From Leptolyngbyaceae cyanobacterium JSC-12 (GTDB lineage: Bacteria; Cyanobacteriota; Cyanobacteriia; Leptolyngbyales; Leptolyngbyaceae): a stretch of DNA of 64,000 bases. The notes beneath the pieces were generated by a model that saw nothing but the letters and a program-made list of their open reading frames with translations, did not search any database and was not told the origin of the DNA. Numbering within the stretch: position 1 is the first letter of the stretch; every line of letters starts with the position of its first letter. This document shows, one piece after another, positions 41,337 through 49,800 of the stretch. The translations under genes were made by a program, and so were the position numbers. The stretch spans positions 642,723-706,722 of the forward strand of contig CM001633.1 in assembly GCA_000309945.1 (NCBI GenBank). The letters run 5' to 3'.

Positions 41337-42731
41337 CTACACCGCACTTCGTGTCGGTGTAGGCTTCTGGCACATTTTTAATGTTTCCAGAACTTCCTTC
41401 GAGGTACTATTAGTGGTAGATTCAGTTACCACCAGATTCCCTCTACGGCGTTTTATCGTGGGGAACAGTCCCAGCCCCACACGCTTTAGGTTGATTCCGG
41501 CGTTAATATCCCGGTCAACCCACAGCATTTCAGATTCATCCCAGTACCCTCGAATACTGCAATCCGTGAACACAAATTCATCACGATACGCCAGTAATTG
41601 AGATGTATATGCAGGTTTTACTGCCATTGTCCTAGCTCCAGCTTTTCCAGCTATGTATTCTAGGACTTTGAAAAAGTTACCAAATGCAGCATCATTCCAA
41701 GATTTGTTCAATCCTGATTTGGCTGATTGCCCATTAGGGAGATAATTACCATCTTGGTCTTGTTTTGCTTTATTCCTTTTTGATAAAGCTTTTAGATTTA
41801 AGTCTTCGTGGACAAAAACTTTTTTACCAGTTCTGACAAGTCTATGAGCAGTTTTAAAAGCGTGGTCTTTCCTTGCTCTGGCTATGCGCTGATGTTCTCT
41901 TGCTTCTCGTTTTGCTAGTTTGCGTCTTGCTCTACTACCTTTCTTTTTAGTAGACTTGCGATGCGACACTTTGGCTAGACGTTGTTCCGACTTTCTGAAT
42001 GATTTCAGTGCAGGGAGTTTGGTATTTTCGCTAGTAGCTAGATAATCATCTTCATGGAGTACCGCATCAATCCCAATCGTGTTTTCCCATGTTGGTACTA
42101 TTTCGTCATGGGTGAACTCCGGTACGCTTGGATCTTCTAGACAGATAGTTAAATACCACCCATCAGCTTTTAAGGTAAGCAGTGCATTTTTGAGCGTAAA
42201 CCCTTCAGGTAATGGTCGGTGCAGTCTTACCTTTACCCAACCTTTGAGTTTAGAAAAAGATAAAAATAACCAGTCTTTCTCTACACGCTCTATCGTTATA
42301 GCTTGCCCTTCTATCTTCATAGTGCGGTAACGAGCAGCATTCTTAAATCGTGGTTTACCACTACGATTGCCGTTACCATCACCCTTAATAAAACGCCCAA
42401 AAGCCAAGTCAACCCGTTTGCAAACATCTTGTAATGTTTGGGAGGGTACGCGAGAAAAATCTAGTAACTCGCCAGAATGAGCGACTTTTATCAAATCTTC
42501 TTTGATAATTGGTAACTGTTTTTTCTGGGAGTAAAAATCAGGATTGTCTCGCAGTTGAGGTAATGAGCAGATTAACGGGCAAGCGTTAATACTATTGCGG
42601 TTATTTTCCCACCAATCAAATCTATCTCCTAGTTGCTTGTTGTACCAGTATCGACAGACTCGCAACCAATAATTGAGTTCTAGTTTTTGATTGGTATTTG
42701 GATAAGTTCGATACTGATAATTAAGCAACAT
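41337..42731 (-). CDS. tnpB: TnpB of the second IS605
   Basis: 464 aa. RuvC-I TIGIDAVLHEDDYLATS; FRKSEQRLAKV; RuvC-II VFVHEDLNLKAL; RuvC-III LWVDRDINAGINL. The zinc ribbon Cys are mostly gone (TSQLLAYRDEFVFTDCSIRG), a feature I know from a cyanobacterial TnpB branch. N-terminus resembles the frameshifted TnpB at 4164 (WWENNRNSINACPL). Starts 2 bases after the 114-aa ORF. Confidence 0.9.
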   Translation of the reverse strand: MLLNYQYRTYPNTNQKLELNYWLRVCRYWYNKQLGDRFDWWENNRNSINACPLICSLPQLRDNPDFYSQKKQLPIIKEDLIKVAHSGELLDFSRVPSQTLQDVCKRVDLAFGRFIKGDGNGNRSGKPRFKNAARYRTMKIEGQAITIERVEKDWLFLSFSKLKGWVKVRLHRPLPEGFTLKNALLTLKADGWYLTICLEDPSVPEFTHDEIVPTWENTIGIDAVLHEDDYLATSENTKLPALKSFRKSEQRLAKVSHRKSTKKKGSRARRKLAKREAREHQRIARARKDHAFKTAHRLVRTGKKVFVHEDLNLKALSKRNKAKQDQDGNYLPNGQSAKSGLNKSWNDAAFGNFFKVLEYIAGKAGARTMAVKPAYTSQLLAYRDEFVFTDCSIRGYWDESEMLWVDRDINAGINLKRVGLGLFPTIKRRRGNLVVTESTTNSTSKEVLETLKMCQKPTPTRSAV

Positions 42732-42733
42732 AA

Positions 42734-43078
42734 TTAAGCTACAACCACCTTCATAAAACGAGTGGGACGGTTAAGCTTGTAGTCTACTGTGCGCTCATCA
42801 ATATATTCACGATGATTTACATATCCTTTAACGTAGTCACCAACACGGGCATCAAACTCTACAGTGTCTCCAGGTTTTAAGTCTAGGGATTGAATTGTTT
42901 TTCCAACGGTGAACCAGATGTGGTCTGTAACTTGCTTACCTGTATCCACAAGGCACACATCTTTAAACAATATTGTCGGTTCTGGGTATCCGTGATAGTT
43001 GGTCTTTTTGCCGAACCGTTCAACGGTAGCTCTGAACCTCATTCTTTTCTCATTAAGGGTTTTAAGCTCTTTACGCAT
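42734..43078 (-). CDS. TnpB-coupled OB-like accessory protein, 114 aa
   Basis: Beta-rich: KRMRFRATVERFGKKTNYHG, LKPGDTVEFDARVGDYVKGY and PTRFMKVVVA, the strand pattern of a nucleic-acid-binding OB fold. It ends 2 bases before tnpB and is divergent from tnpA. Comparable in position, not in sequence, to the accessory ORFs at 5362 and 22311. Confidence 0.65.
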   Translation of the reverse strand: MRKELKTLNEKRMRFRATVERFGKKTNYHGYPEPTILFKDVCLVDTGKQVTDHIWFTVGKTIQSLDLKPGDTVEFDARVGDYVKGYVNHREYIDERTVDYKLNRPTRFMKVVVA

Positions 43079-43143
43079 CTTATTAGCTGGGCAACGCTAT
43101 TATTTTAATATACACTGAATATGACGCAATCAATATAAAGTTT

Positions 43144-43599
43144 GTGAAAAATGATTTTGTCTCAAAGGGAAGGTCTATCAGTGACCTTAAAGCTCATCTC
43201 GTCCTGACAACAAAATATCGTCGCAAAGCCATCACAAGCGAGATGCTACAGCGATTGCATATTATCCTTGAAGATTTGCTGATTAGATGGGAATGTAAGC
43301 TTGTAGAGTTTAGTGGTGAATCAGACCACGTACATCTGCTGTTTCAATACCACCCCGACTTACAATTAAGTACGTTGGTGGGCAACATTAAATCCACAAC
43401 TTCCCGCAGACTCAGGCAAGAGTTTTCAGATCATTTAAGTCGCTTCTACACCAAAGATGTTTTTTGGAATGGTTCATATTTTATTGCTAGTTGCGGAGGA
43501 GTGACCATCTCAACTTTGAAACAGTACATTCAAGCGCAAGAAAAACCTGAAATTGGCGATTCCTCATCGACTCCCTGCCCTATCAATCCTGCGGATTGA
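43144..43599 (+). CDS. tnpA: TnpA Y1 HUH transposase of the second IS605
   Basis: 151 aa, GTG start. SDHVHLLFQ is the HUH motif and STLKQYIQAQ carries the catalytic Tyr. Core length normal; a 15-residue tail (PEIGDSSSTPCPINPAD) follows. Confidence 0.9.
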   Translation: MKNDFVSKGRSISDLKAHLVLTTKYRRKAITSEMLQRLHIILEDLLIRWECKLVEFSGESDHVHLLFQYHPDLQLSTLVGNIKSTTSRRLRQEFSDHLSRFYTKDVFWNGSYFIASCGGVTISTLKQYIQAQEKPEIGDSSSTPCPINPAD

Positions 43600-43681
43600 A
43601 TTGGTTGTGAGTCAATTCGTCATCGCCCAAAAATTCATCTCATCACTCCTGCTTCGCAGTGAGTGAGAGGCTTCTTTTTGT

Positions 43682-43993
43682 TTAAGCTAAAACTTCATCG
43701 AACACTTCTTCAGGTACTACTTCTAGAAACTTAATTTGTCTGGCTTTCCAATCTAAACTTCTTACTTGGTCAGTTAGAATTACGCCTTGAGTTTTACACA
43801 CGTCTGGTAGTCTTACTTCGAATGGATAGCCTTTTTCTTTGCTAGTGATTGGCACGGCTATCATCAGTAAACTTTTTTGGTTATAGGTTTTTTTACTTAT
43901 TACAAGGGCTGGTCGTTTGCCTTTCTGCTCTCTACCCATCGTAGGGTCTAAACTTAACAGTATTATCTCTCCTTGTTCAGGACAATAAAACAC
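43682..43993 (-). CDS. mazF: MazF-type mRNA interferase toxin
   Basis: 103 aa. Typical PemK/MazF residues: GEIILLSLDPTMGREQKGKR, PALVISKK, VPITSK and ILTDQVRSLDW. Cuts single-stranded mRNA at short motifs. Starts inside the 3' end of mazE (31-base overlap), so the antitoxin is made first. Confidence 0.9.
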   Translation of the reverse strand: MFYCPEQGEIILLSLDPTMGREQKGKRPALVISKKTYNQKSLLMIAVPITSKEKGYPFEVRLPDVCKTQGVILTDQVRSLDWKARQIKFLEVVPEEVFDEVLA

Positions 43994-44235
43994 CAGACCT
44001 CCTTGCCAGCTTGGTCACCGAAATCTACAGCTTCGTGTCTGTTTTCATCCGTGATTTTATTAACAAGGTCTTCCAGTACGTAGGTCCTTCTTTTTTTAAT
44101 CGGTTTGACCACTAGCTCATTACCTCTAAGCTCAATATTTACTGTTGCGCCTTCTGTTAAATTTAATTCTTGTGCGAATTGATTCGGTATTCTAATAGCC
44201 AAGCTATTTCCCCACTTTGAGACGACGTGTTTCAT
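43963..44235 (-). CDS. mazE: MazE-type AbrB-fold antitoxin
   Basis: 90 aa from MKHVVSKWGNSLAIRIPNQF, the AbrB/MazE swapped-hairpin DNA-binding domain. The ATG at 44235 is preferred to a longer frame from 44271. The C-terminus (VDFGDQAGKEVWCF) would neutralise MazF. Autoregulation expected. Confidence 0.9.
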   Translation of the reverse strand: MKHVVSKWGNSLAIRIPNQFAQELNLTEGATVNIELRGNELVVKPIKKRRTYVLEDLVNKITDENRHEAVDFGDQAGKEVWCFIVLNKER

Positions 44236-44339
44236 AATCAACACAATTTTGGATATACAAAGTATATCCACTACGTGTTATTTTACAAAAAAGTTTGGGC
44301 AGACTTCTGCTCAAACTTAATAAACCTATCTATTCTGTT

Positions 44340-44543
44340 TTAATTAATGCCAGCTAACCTTTCACCGATAAACTGTGCAGCTTTACCCACTAATGTCAGA
44401 AAGAATCCTACGATTGCACCACCTAACGGTAATGCAGGTTCAAGAAGGAAACTTTCTAACCAGCTAGGGTCTGCTTCAGCAAGGTTATTAAAGTAACCTT
44501 GTTTTTCACCAAACCACACTAGCCCATTTTTATCAAAGTACAG
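44340..44543 (-). CDS. Small membrane protein, start unclear
   Basis: Frame reads YFDKNGLVWFGEKQGYFNNL and then a TM segment PLGGAIVGFFLTLVGKAA. No ATG/GTG/TTG in frame; CTG at 44543 is the only candidate, and an out-of-frame ATG lies upstream. Truncated or frameshifted gene is likely. Confidence 0.35.
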   Translation of the reverse strand: MYFDKNGLVWFGEKQGYFNNLAEADPSWLESFLLEPALPLGGAIVGFFLTLVGKAAQFIGERLAGIN

Positions 44544-44678
44544 AGAAGGGGGGTTGTTGACGCATTACCTCGAACTGTTTACTTTACGTTCTCTCCAGGG
44601 CAGACCTATGCGCACCCATTCGTTGTTAATAAACTTTTCGCGTTGACATAGAACATACCGTCGAGTTTATCTGGTGAA

Positions 44679-44751
44679 CCCAGAGTGCAGGATTCGAACC
44701 TGCGTGGGGCATCTTAGAAGGATGCTGCTTAATCCGCTCAGCCAACTCTGG
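44679..44751 (-). tRNA. trnR-UCU: tRNA-Arg (anticodon UCU)
   Basis: Acceptor CCAGAGT/ACTCTGG is perfect. D arm GCT...AGC; anticodon arm GCATC-CTTCTAA-GATGC with anticodon TCT; T arm GCAGG-TTCGAAT-CCTGC; discriminator G. CCA is not encoded directly. A replicon-borne tRNA reading AGA. Confidence 0.9.
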
Positions 44752-44759
44752 TTAATAGG

Positions 44760-44880
44760 AGGGAGCGACCCTTCTATAGAGACTTCACGTATCTCATTTG
44801 AATGCACTACGTCCTGTAGGTCCCGGAGCAGTGGCAGTACGAGGAAACTCCACTGTCGTTGGTTAATAACAAACCCCGTC
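44760..44880 (-). other. Structured stretch upstream of the tRNA
   Basis: On the minus strand CAGTGG/CCACTG and CCTAC/GTAGTG stems lie 20-110 bases upstream of the tRNA. It could be a leader or an unrelated RNA. No tRNA fold was found here. Confidence 0.25.
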
Positions 44881-44926
44881 GAGTTGGTTTTAACCAATAC
44901 TTAACTTTTCTTAGTACATTGCAAGG

Positions 44927-45490
44927 TTACATTCCTAAACTTGAATTTACCTGCTTTGTGTTTAATCCGTATTTTCTTGCCCATTTACGTGCAGCATTGT
45001 CGCTTACTCCATATTTTAATCCTATTGCAACCCAGGACATCTCTGATATATCTTTTTCAAGCTCTTCTTTAGAAGGTCTGTTAACTTTTCTCTTTGCTAT
45101 TGCGCTGCATTCATTTGAGCAATATTTTTCATTTAAGGTTGATTGAATTATCTCATTGCAGGTCATACAAAATCTGGCACCGTCTACCGCTTTTCTTTCT
45201 TGGCTGCTAATTTTGAAGTTTCCTTCGTATGGTGCTCCAATACTAATCCAATAATGCAGTTTTGTATGTTGACTATTTTCTATAACAATTAGGTTTACGC
45301 TTCGGTTGTCATCTCTTATGCCATTAAGGTGATGAACTACCTCGTTTTCTCTGATTTTTCTGTTAATACTGTTTTCTGCCACTAAAATGTGCTCGTACAC
45401 ATATCCTAACCAGTTTTCACTTTTCATAGCTCTTGCGTGTTCTGGCTTATATATCACTCTATAACCGTTCAATATTCTTACTGATTTCAT
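44927..45490 (-). CDS. HNH homing endonuclease with C-terminal HTH
   Basis: 187 aa. GYVYEHILVAENSINRKI, NEVVHHLNGIRDDNR and NLIVI form the HNH_3 core. Then a zinc pair (FCMTCNE, KYCSNECSA) and an HTH (SWVAIGLKYGVSDNAARKWA). Close to the tRNA gene, a frequent target for such elements. Confidence 0.85.
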   Translation of the reverse strand: MKSVRILNGYRVIYKPEHARAMKSENWLGYVYEHILVAENSINRKIRENEVVHHLNGIRDDNRSVNLIVIENSQHTKLHYWISIGAPYEGNFKISSQERKAVDGARFCMTCNEIIQSTLNEKYCSNECSAIAKRKVNRPSKEELEKDISEMSWVAIGLKYGVSDNAARKWARKYGLNTKQVNSSLGM

Positions 45491-45598
45491 CTTTTTACCT
45501 ATAGGTGTTATCTGTAGTGGGAAACTTGATTTGACTTTAATATTTCAATAAAAAAGGACGACTTGCGCCGTCCCAGAGTACTAATTCCTGTTTCTAAC

Positions 45599-45784
45599 TT
45601 ACCACTGCTCGAAGGTGTAAGCAGGAATTAAAACAACATCACCTTCAACATCCACCCCTAACGATGAGCTAAGGATGACGCATTCAATAGCATCGCCAAG
45701 GTTGGCAAGTACTTCGAGAACGCTGTCGTTGATGAAAAGCATCAGACCAGGAACGAACGTTTCTTGGAACTTATTAATAGACAT
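45599..45784 (-). CDS. Hypothetical protein, 61 aa
   Basis: Start MSINKFQETFVPGLML, preceded by GGGAGAAAAACC. Ends VVLIPAYTFEQW. Unrecognised acidic protein. A huge hairpin sits in its leader. Confidence 0.5.
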   Translation of the reverse strand: MSINKFQETFVPGLMLFINDSVLEVLANLGDAIECVILSSSLGVDVEGDVVLIPAYTFEQW

Positions 45785-45811
45785 TGGTTTTTCTCCCATT
45801 TGGTTTAAGCA

Positions 45812-45857
45812 AACAAAAGTGGGGGCGATCAGATTACTGATCGCCCCCACTTTTGTT
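45812..45857 (-). promoter_or_regulatory. 21-bp-stem hairpin in 5' leader
   Basis: AACAAAAGTGGGGGCGATCAG, loop ATTA, then the exact complement ending in a T run on either strand. It lies 28 bases before the start of the 61-aa gene and no minus-strand gene ends upstream, so it behaves like an attenuator or a terminator lying inside a leader. It contains the HIP1-like GCGATC. Confidence 0.55.
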
Positions 45858-46077
45858 AACTCAAGATTTTTAGTCAACGTTTTCTGATTCCCACAGTCCT
45901 AATGGAATCACTTCTCCTGTTCTTTAATAATATTCATGGTGGAAGAACTTTAGAGGTTTATTAAACCTAACGGATTTTTACTTTTGTCTTTTTACTTTGA
46001 TGTTAAAGCACAATGGTATTAGCACAATAGGCTTCTGTTTAATTATTAAAGTTTTTTAATTTACCCATCGGTCTGTT

Positions 46078-46740
46078 ATGCCAACTGAAGAACTGCAGGA
46101 AATTCAAGAGATTATCGAGGCTTACAACAAACTAGGGCAGCTCTTGCAAAATTATCTAGGCAATGCCCCTTCTGTCCAGAATAGTAACGGAAGCGTTGAT
46201 ATTAAGGGCAGCAAAAAGGGTAGCAAGAAAGGTGACACTGGAAAATCTAACCATTTACTCACTTACCCATCTATATATATAGATGGTGCTTGCCAATCAA
46301 CCGAGGGTGGTTGGGGAGTAGTCGTTTATTTGGATGAAGGCGTTACTTTGGAGCGGGGCGGTTACGTTGCAGATACAACTTGCAATCGCATGGAATTGCA
46401 GGCAGCTATTGAAGCTGTCCGGTTGTTACAGCAACTTAACTTAGAGCTTGATTATAAAGTTCCTGTTTACACTGACAGCCAATACGTCCAGAAAGGTATC
46501 ACAATCTGGATTAATAACTGGAAGCGCAATGGTTGGCAGGGTTCATCAGGTGAGGTGAAGAATGTTAGTTTATGGGTTGAACTGGACACACTTAATAAAG
46601 AAGTGTTAGTCGATTGGAGATGGGTGAAGGGGCACATTGGTGTGCAGGGAAATGAACGTGCAGACTTCATTGCAACAGCGTTTGCTGCTCAAAAGCAGAT
46701 AACTTTACACAACAGTTTTGATTTGTCTGCTTTTGAGTGA
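46078..46740 (+). CDS. rnhA: Ribonuclease HI
   Basis: 220 aa. After a 60-residue basic/disordered N-terminus the RNase HI fold begins: IYIDGACQSTEGGWGVV (Asp), TTCNRMELQAAIEAV (Glu), PVYTDSQYVQKG (Asp), VKGHIGVQGNERADFIA (His, Asp). All catalytic residues are present. Removes RNA from RNA-DNA hybrids during plasmid replication. Isolated on the plus strand. Confidence 0.95.
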   Translation: MPTEELQEIQEIIEAYNKLGQLLQNYLGNAPSVQNSNGSVDIKGSKKGSKKGDTGKSNHLLTYPSIYIDGACQSTEGGWGVVVYLDEGVTLERGGYVADTTCNRMELQAAIEAVRLLQQLNLELDYKVPVYTDSQYVQKGITIWINNWKRNGWQGSSGEVKNVSLWVELDTLNKEVLVDWRWVKGHIGVQGNERADFIATAFAAQKQITLHNSFDLSAFE

Positions 46741-46750
46741 AATGCGATTC

Positions 46751-47626
46751 TTACAATTTTCCTTCGTATTCTTCTATTGTTACACTGTTCAGGTATTTTA
46801 TTTCTTTTTTTAGTTCTTTTACACGTTCATAATTTGGATTTATTTTTGATTCTAGTTTTGTTAGTTCTTCGTTGAGCTTGTTTAATTTACTTTCACGAAG
46901 TTCTTTTGTCGTAAGGGGTTTTATAACTGCACTACCTTCGTTTCGCTTGTATAACGTTCTAGTAGGCTTAAACGTCCTCGGCACTTCTTTTATGTAGTTA
47001 TAAATGGATATTGACCTCCAGCCTTGGTTTTCTGTTTCTATTTGTATGTGTGGAGTTGTTTTATTTTCTCCTGTTCCAACTAAGATTCTGGCGTTTGTTA
47101 TAACACCTCCAAATTTTTTGTTAGACCAAGAAGCTGCGTTTACTAACATACAAGTTAAAACTTTGTCTTTTTCTTCTAGTCTTATTTTACTACCTGGTTT
47201 TTTACCAACACACTTACTAAATATCCATCTGTAATGCGTTTTTATTTCTTCCATACTTCTAAAATCGTAGCCATTAATTTCATACACATAAAATTCTTTG
47301 TCTATTTCTGGTTCATAAGTTACAACAATGTCTAATTTACTGCATTCTGGCTTTATCACGTCTTCTACTAAATTATTTCTGCCATATTCTGGCACAATTA
47401 AATGGATTCTTTTCTCTTTTTTTGGAAAGCATACTCCATATAGGAGTACTTGTCCTATTGCTTCTTTCCAGCCTTTTAAGAATTTAACTTCAATTACTTG
47501 CGTTGCTGTTAGGATGTCTATCCTTCCAAACTTAGTTTGTACCTCTTTTTCAGCACCCATTATTGATTCAACCAACTTGTCTCTGTAGAAGCACTCTAAC
47601 GCTTTGTTGTTTGTTATTTTTGTCAT
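46751..47626 (-). CDS. PD-(D/E)XK endonuclease-like protein, 291 aa
   Basis: KFGRIDILTATQVIEVKFLK gives D...ExK, followed by WKEAIGQVLLYG, the helix typical of this fold in homing and restriction nucleases. C-terminal half has a DNA-binding-like part and a coiled coil (NKLNEELTKLESKINPNYER). AT-rich codon use like the GIY-YIG and HNH genes here. Confidence 0.7.
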   Translation of the reverse strand: MTKITNNKALECFYRDKLVESIMGAEKEVQTKFGRIDILTATQVIEVKFLKGWKEAIGQVLLYGVCFPKKEKRIHLIVPEYGRNNLVEDVIKPECSKLDIVVTYEPEIDKEFYVYEINGYDFRSMEEIKTHYRWIFSKCVGKKPGSKIRLEEKDKVLTCMLVNAASWSNKKFGGVITNARILVGTGENKTTPHIQIETENQGWRSISIYNYIKEVPRTFKPTRTLYKRNEGSAVIKPLTTKELRESKLNKLNEELTKLESKINPNYERVKELKKEIKYLNSVTIEEYEGKL

Positions 47627-47767
47627 CTTATTTCTACGCCTTTTTTTAATTTTTTTGTTTTTACCGTTTTAATCTCTAAATTTTAACTAACTAGAATAAC
47701 AAGGTTTACAAGCATCATTAATGTTGTTTGAAGTTTAGCCTGCTTGCGTTTGAGAGTCTCAAGAACT

Positions 47768-48589
47768 TTAAGAATTGAATCCAGTTCTACTGATCATTTT
47801 CTGAACCTGTTCCCCGACGTTAATGGTTTTAATAACAACATCAGGATTCTTCACACGATATACCCTGAAGATTTCATCAGCAAATGAATGTCCGATAGAA
47901 TCTACTGCGTGGAAATCTAGAACAATCTCTTTGAATGCTGACAACCTGTTTAATAATCTTTTTGCTTGAGAGCGACTCACTAGGTTCTCGTCGCTGCCAT
48001 ATCGAACCAGGTATACAGGAATTAACGTTCGATCGAAATAATACTCAATGTCAAGTGTGTAGCAGTCAAACACTTCATGCGTCCGTCGCGTCGTGTTGTC
48101 TGAAAGTTTCATAACAACACACGTGCCTTCAGTGAGTTCTTGTTCTTCCACAACCCAATCGTTTGGTTGGTCAAACCTGTGAGAGAACAACAAGTTCCCA
48201 GATCTAATTGTGAACTCGTCGAACATTCGTGAAGTGAAGAATATCCCTTGACCAGTATGCTCTTCCGGGCTGGTTGTAAACTTTCCTTTTACTAGCTCAA
48301 GTACAGCTAGCATTTCATTCCATAGCCCCGCCGCTTCTTGAACTTTCTTGAAAATCCCTACACCATCATCTTTAATCTCTATCTCTGTCACTCCGGCATC
48401 TCTGGAAAGACTGATTGTTAAAACACGCCCCTCTGAATGGTCAATGCAGTTATTAACCATCTCTGCAAACCCGTAGCTCCAGAACTCTAAGACCGTTCTT
48501 GCCAGGTCTTGGAATAAAGGTTGGAAGTCGCGGCTCCACACTTCTTCTTCTGAGATGTCTGATAGGTTATACGTTTTGGTTAACTTCAT
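47768..48589 (-). CDS. GHKL ATPase with C-terminal STAS-like DUF4325
   Basis: 273 aa. N box FAEMVNNCIDHSEG, G1 IKDDGVGIFKK, G2 EEHTGQGIFFTSRM are those of histidine-kinase-type ATPases without a His phosphoacceptor domain. Residues 205-273 match DUF4325: SRSQAKRLLNRLSAFKEIVL, DFHAVDSIGHSFADEIFRVY. The pair recalls anti-sigma/STAS switches, so a regulatory role by phosphorylation or ligand is inferred. Confidence 0.85.
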   Translation of the reverse strand: MKLTKTYNLSDISEEEVWSRDFQPLFQDLARTVLEFWSYGFAEMVNNCIDHSEGRVLTISLSRDAGVTEIEIKDDGVGIFKKVQEAAGLWNEMLAVLELVKGKFTTSPEEHTGQGIFFTSRMFDEFTIRSGNLLFSHRFDQPNDWVVEEQELTEGTCVVMKLSDNTTRRTHEVFDCYTLDIEYYFDRTLIPVYLVRYGSDENLVSRSQAKRLLNRLSAFKEIVLDFHAVDSIGHSFADEIFRVYRVKNPDVVIKTINVGEQVQKMISRTGFNS

Positions 48590-48608
48590 TCTTTAATCAC
48601 TACTTTTG

Positions 48609-48731
48609 CTAGAACCGCCTGCGTTGCATCTTTTCGATCAGTTTACTAATAACATTACTCAGTTTAACGTAATCGCTGTAGGACACATGCGGTTTTACTA
48701 AGGACAACGCTGCATCAGTGTTTACCGCTAA
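48609..48731 (-). pseudogene. Gene remnant beside TnpB element
   Basis: An ATG-less frame reads LAVNTDAALSLVKPHVSYSD, then YVKLSNVISKLIEKMQRRRF and stop. It begins where the TnpB element ends, so it looks like the 3' part of a gene cut by the insertion. Confidence 0.3.
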
Positions 48732-48767
48732 TTAAAACCTGATGAAATCTGTAATTTCTACAGAAAT

Positions 48768-49676
48768 CTAGGCTTTCGCAATCGTAGCGGTACGATTACT
48801 GCACCGTGGGTTCGCACCACGCTTAGAAGTGCTTTTACGCTTGCTCTGCACTCTGCCAGAAGGTTCGGCACAAAGCATGGCCTCTAATTGGCTGTTAGCC
48901 AGTGTAAAATACTGATGCCGTCTGATAGGCTTCAGCTTGTTATGTAGCGTGTACCATGCTGACCATACGTGCTTTGCCGACTTCACATCAGCATAGGCGT
49001 TGCGGTTAGGTACACGCTCTGACAATCTCATGGCTCTACGCGCTAGAACCATTGCAGCAGCGGTATCCAAAGATAGGCCGTACTGTCTCATAAATTTCAC
49101 TAATCCAATCGTTGAACTATAGGCAGGATTGACTTTAATCAATTCAATTCCTGCCAGTTCACATTTCTGCTCCAGCAACGTGGTGAACTTGCCATAAATA
49201 AAACCTGAGAGCATCCTCGCATACCGCCTACCTTGCTCTCTCATCTGTGACTTCTTACTCTGGAAGTCCAGATTTTCAATCACAATTGGGCACCGAAAGG
49301 TTTGAGCCAGTGTTACCAGTTGCTTCGTCACATCATGCAACGTGGCGGCAATCTGACCAGATCGACGGCTATGCAAGTTGATTTTGAACTGGCCGTGATG
49401 CTTCAGGTTGCCGTCTCGATCCACGTATGTCCAACCGATGACACCTGGGTTAATATCCACTCCCAAGCAACCATACTGTTTTGGCAAGCTCTTACGGTCT
49501 GGAACTAATTCCCCGGTCTGCTCCCACTTGCGGAGAGTCTCTATTGAAACCCCTAGCAAGTCTGCTGCTACCCCTATCTTGATAAATCTGCTTTTAGGAG
49601 AATGCACCGCTAACTTGTACTTTAGACTGCATGTAATGTTCAAGCATCTCAATCCTACGGATATTGATCGCAGCAT
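48768..49676 (-). CDS. HTH (MerR/IS607-like) fused to TnpB RuvC domain
   Basis: The frame carries IKIGVAADLLGVSIETLRKW (HTH of IS607 TnpA/MerR type) and, only about 15 residues later, the RuvC half of a TnpB-related protein: CLGVDINPGVIGWTYVDRDG, IVIENLDFQSKKSQM, GLSLDTAAAMVLARRAM. D, E and D are all kept. The usual 200-250 residue N-terminal TnpB part and the recombinase domain of TnpA are both missing. Start is uncertain (ATG 49676 or GTG 49607; the frame is open to 49994). Could be a deletion relic or a new DNA-binding RuvC protein. Confidence 0.7.
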   Translation of the reverse strand: MLRSISVGLRCLNITCSLKYKLAVHSPKSRFIKIGVAADLLGVSIETLRKWEQTGELVPDRKSLPKQYGCLGVDINPGVIGWTYVDRDGNLKHHGQFKINLHSRRSGQIAATLHDVTKQLVTLAQTFRCPIVIENLDFQSKKSQMREQGRRYARMLSGFIYGKFTTLLEQKCELAGIELIKVNPAYSSTIGLVKFMRQYGLSLDTAAAMVLARRAMRLSERVPNRNAYADVKSAKHVWSAWYTLHNKLKPIRRHQYFTLANSQLEAMLCAEPSGRVQSKRKSTSKRGANPRCSNRTATIAKA

Positions 49677-49740
49677 ACCTACGTTGGAAACTGCTGAGGC
49701 GTTTATTAATGCTGAAGAGGAAGAGAGTAGGGAAGAGTGC

Positions 49741-49800
49741 ACGGCGTAGGTAAGAGTGGGAAGAGTGGGAAGAGCGGGAAGAGCAGATTGGATTGGGAAG
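49741..49800. repeat. GGGAAGAGT-type 9-bp repeats
   Basis: GTGGGAAGAGTGGGAAGAGC and flanking copies; reverse complement of the CCCACTCTT repeats inside rep at 33839. GGGAAGAGTGCACGGCGTA also occurs twice here (49730, 49796). Confidence 0.7.

Larger units (their letters stand above)
41300..43680. mobile_element. Second IS605-type element with accessory ORF
   Basis: Order: right end, tnpB (-), 114-aa ORF (-), tnpA (+), left end. The right-end hairpin (41336-41363, CTACACCG/CGGTGTAG) overlaps the last tnpB codons and is followed by AGTTCAC. The other end has TCACTCCTGCTTCGCAGTGA near 43650. Exact ends unknown. Confidence 0.7.

Noticed and set aside
43144-43599. HUH protein as plasmid relaxase
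   Set aside because: Length, single Tyr and divergent tnpB identify an IS200/IS605 TnpA.
44760-44880. Second tRNA gene
   Set aside because: Stems are present but no acceptor/T-arm combination could be folded.
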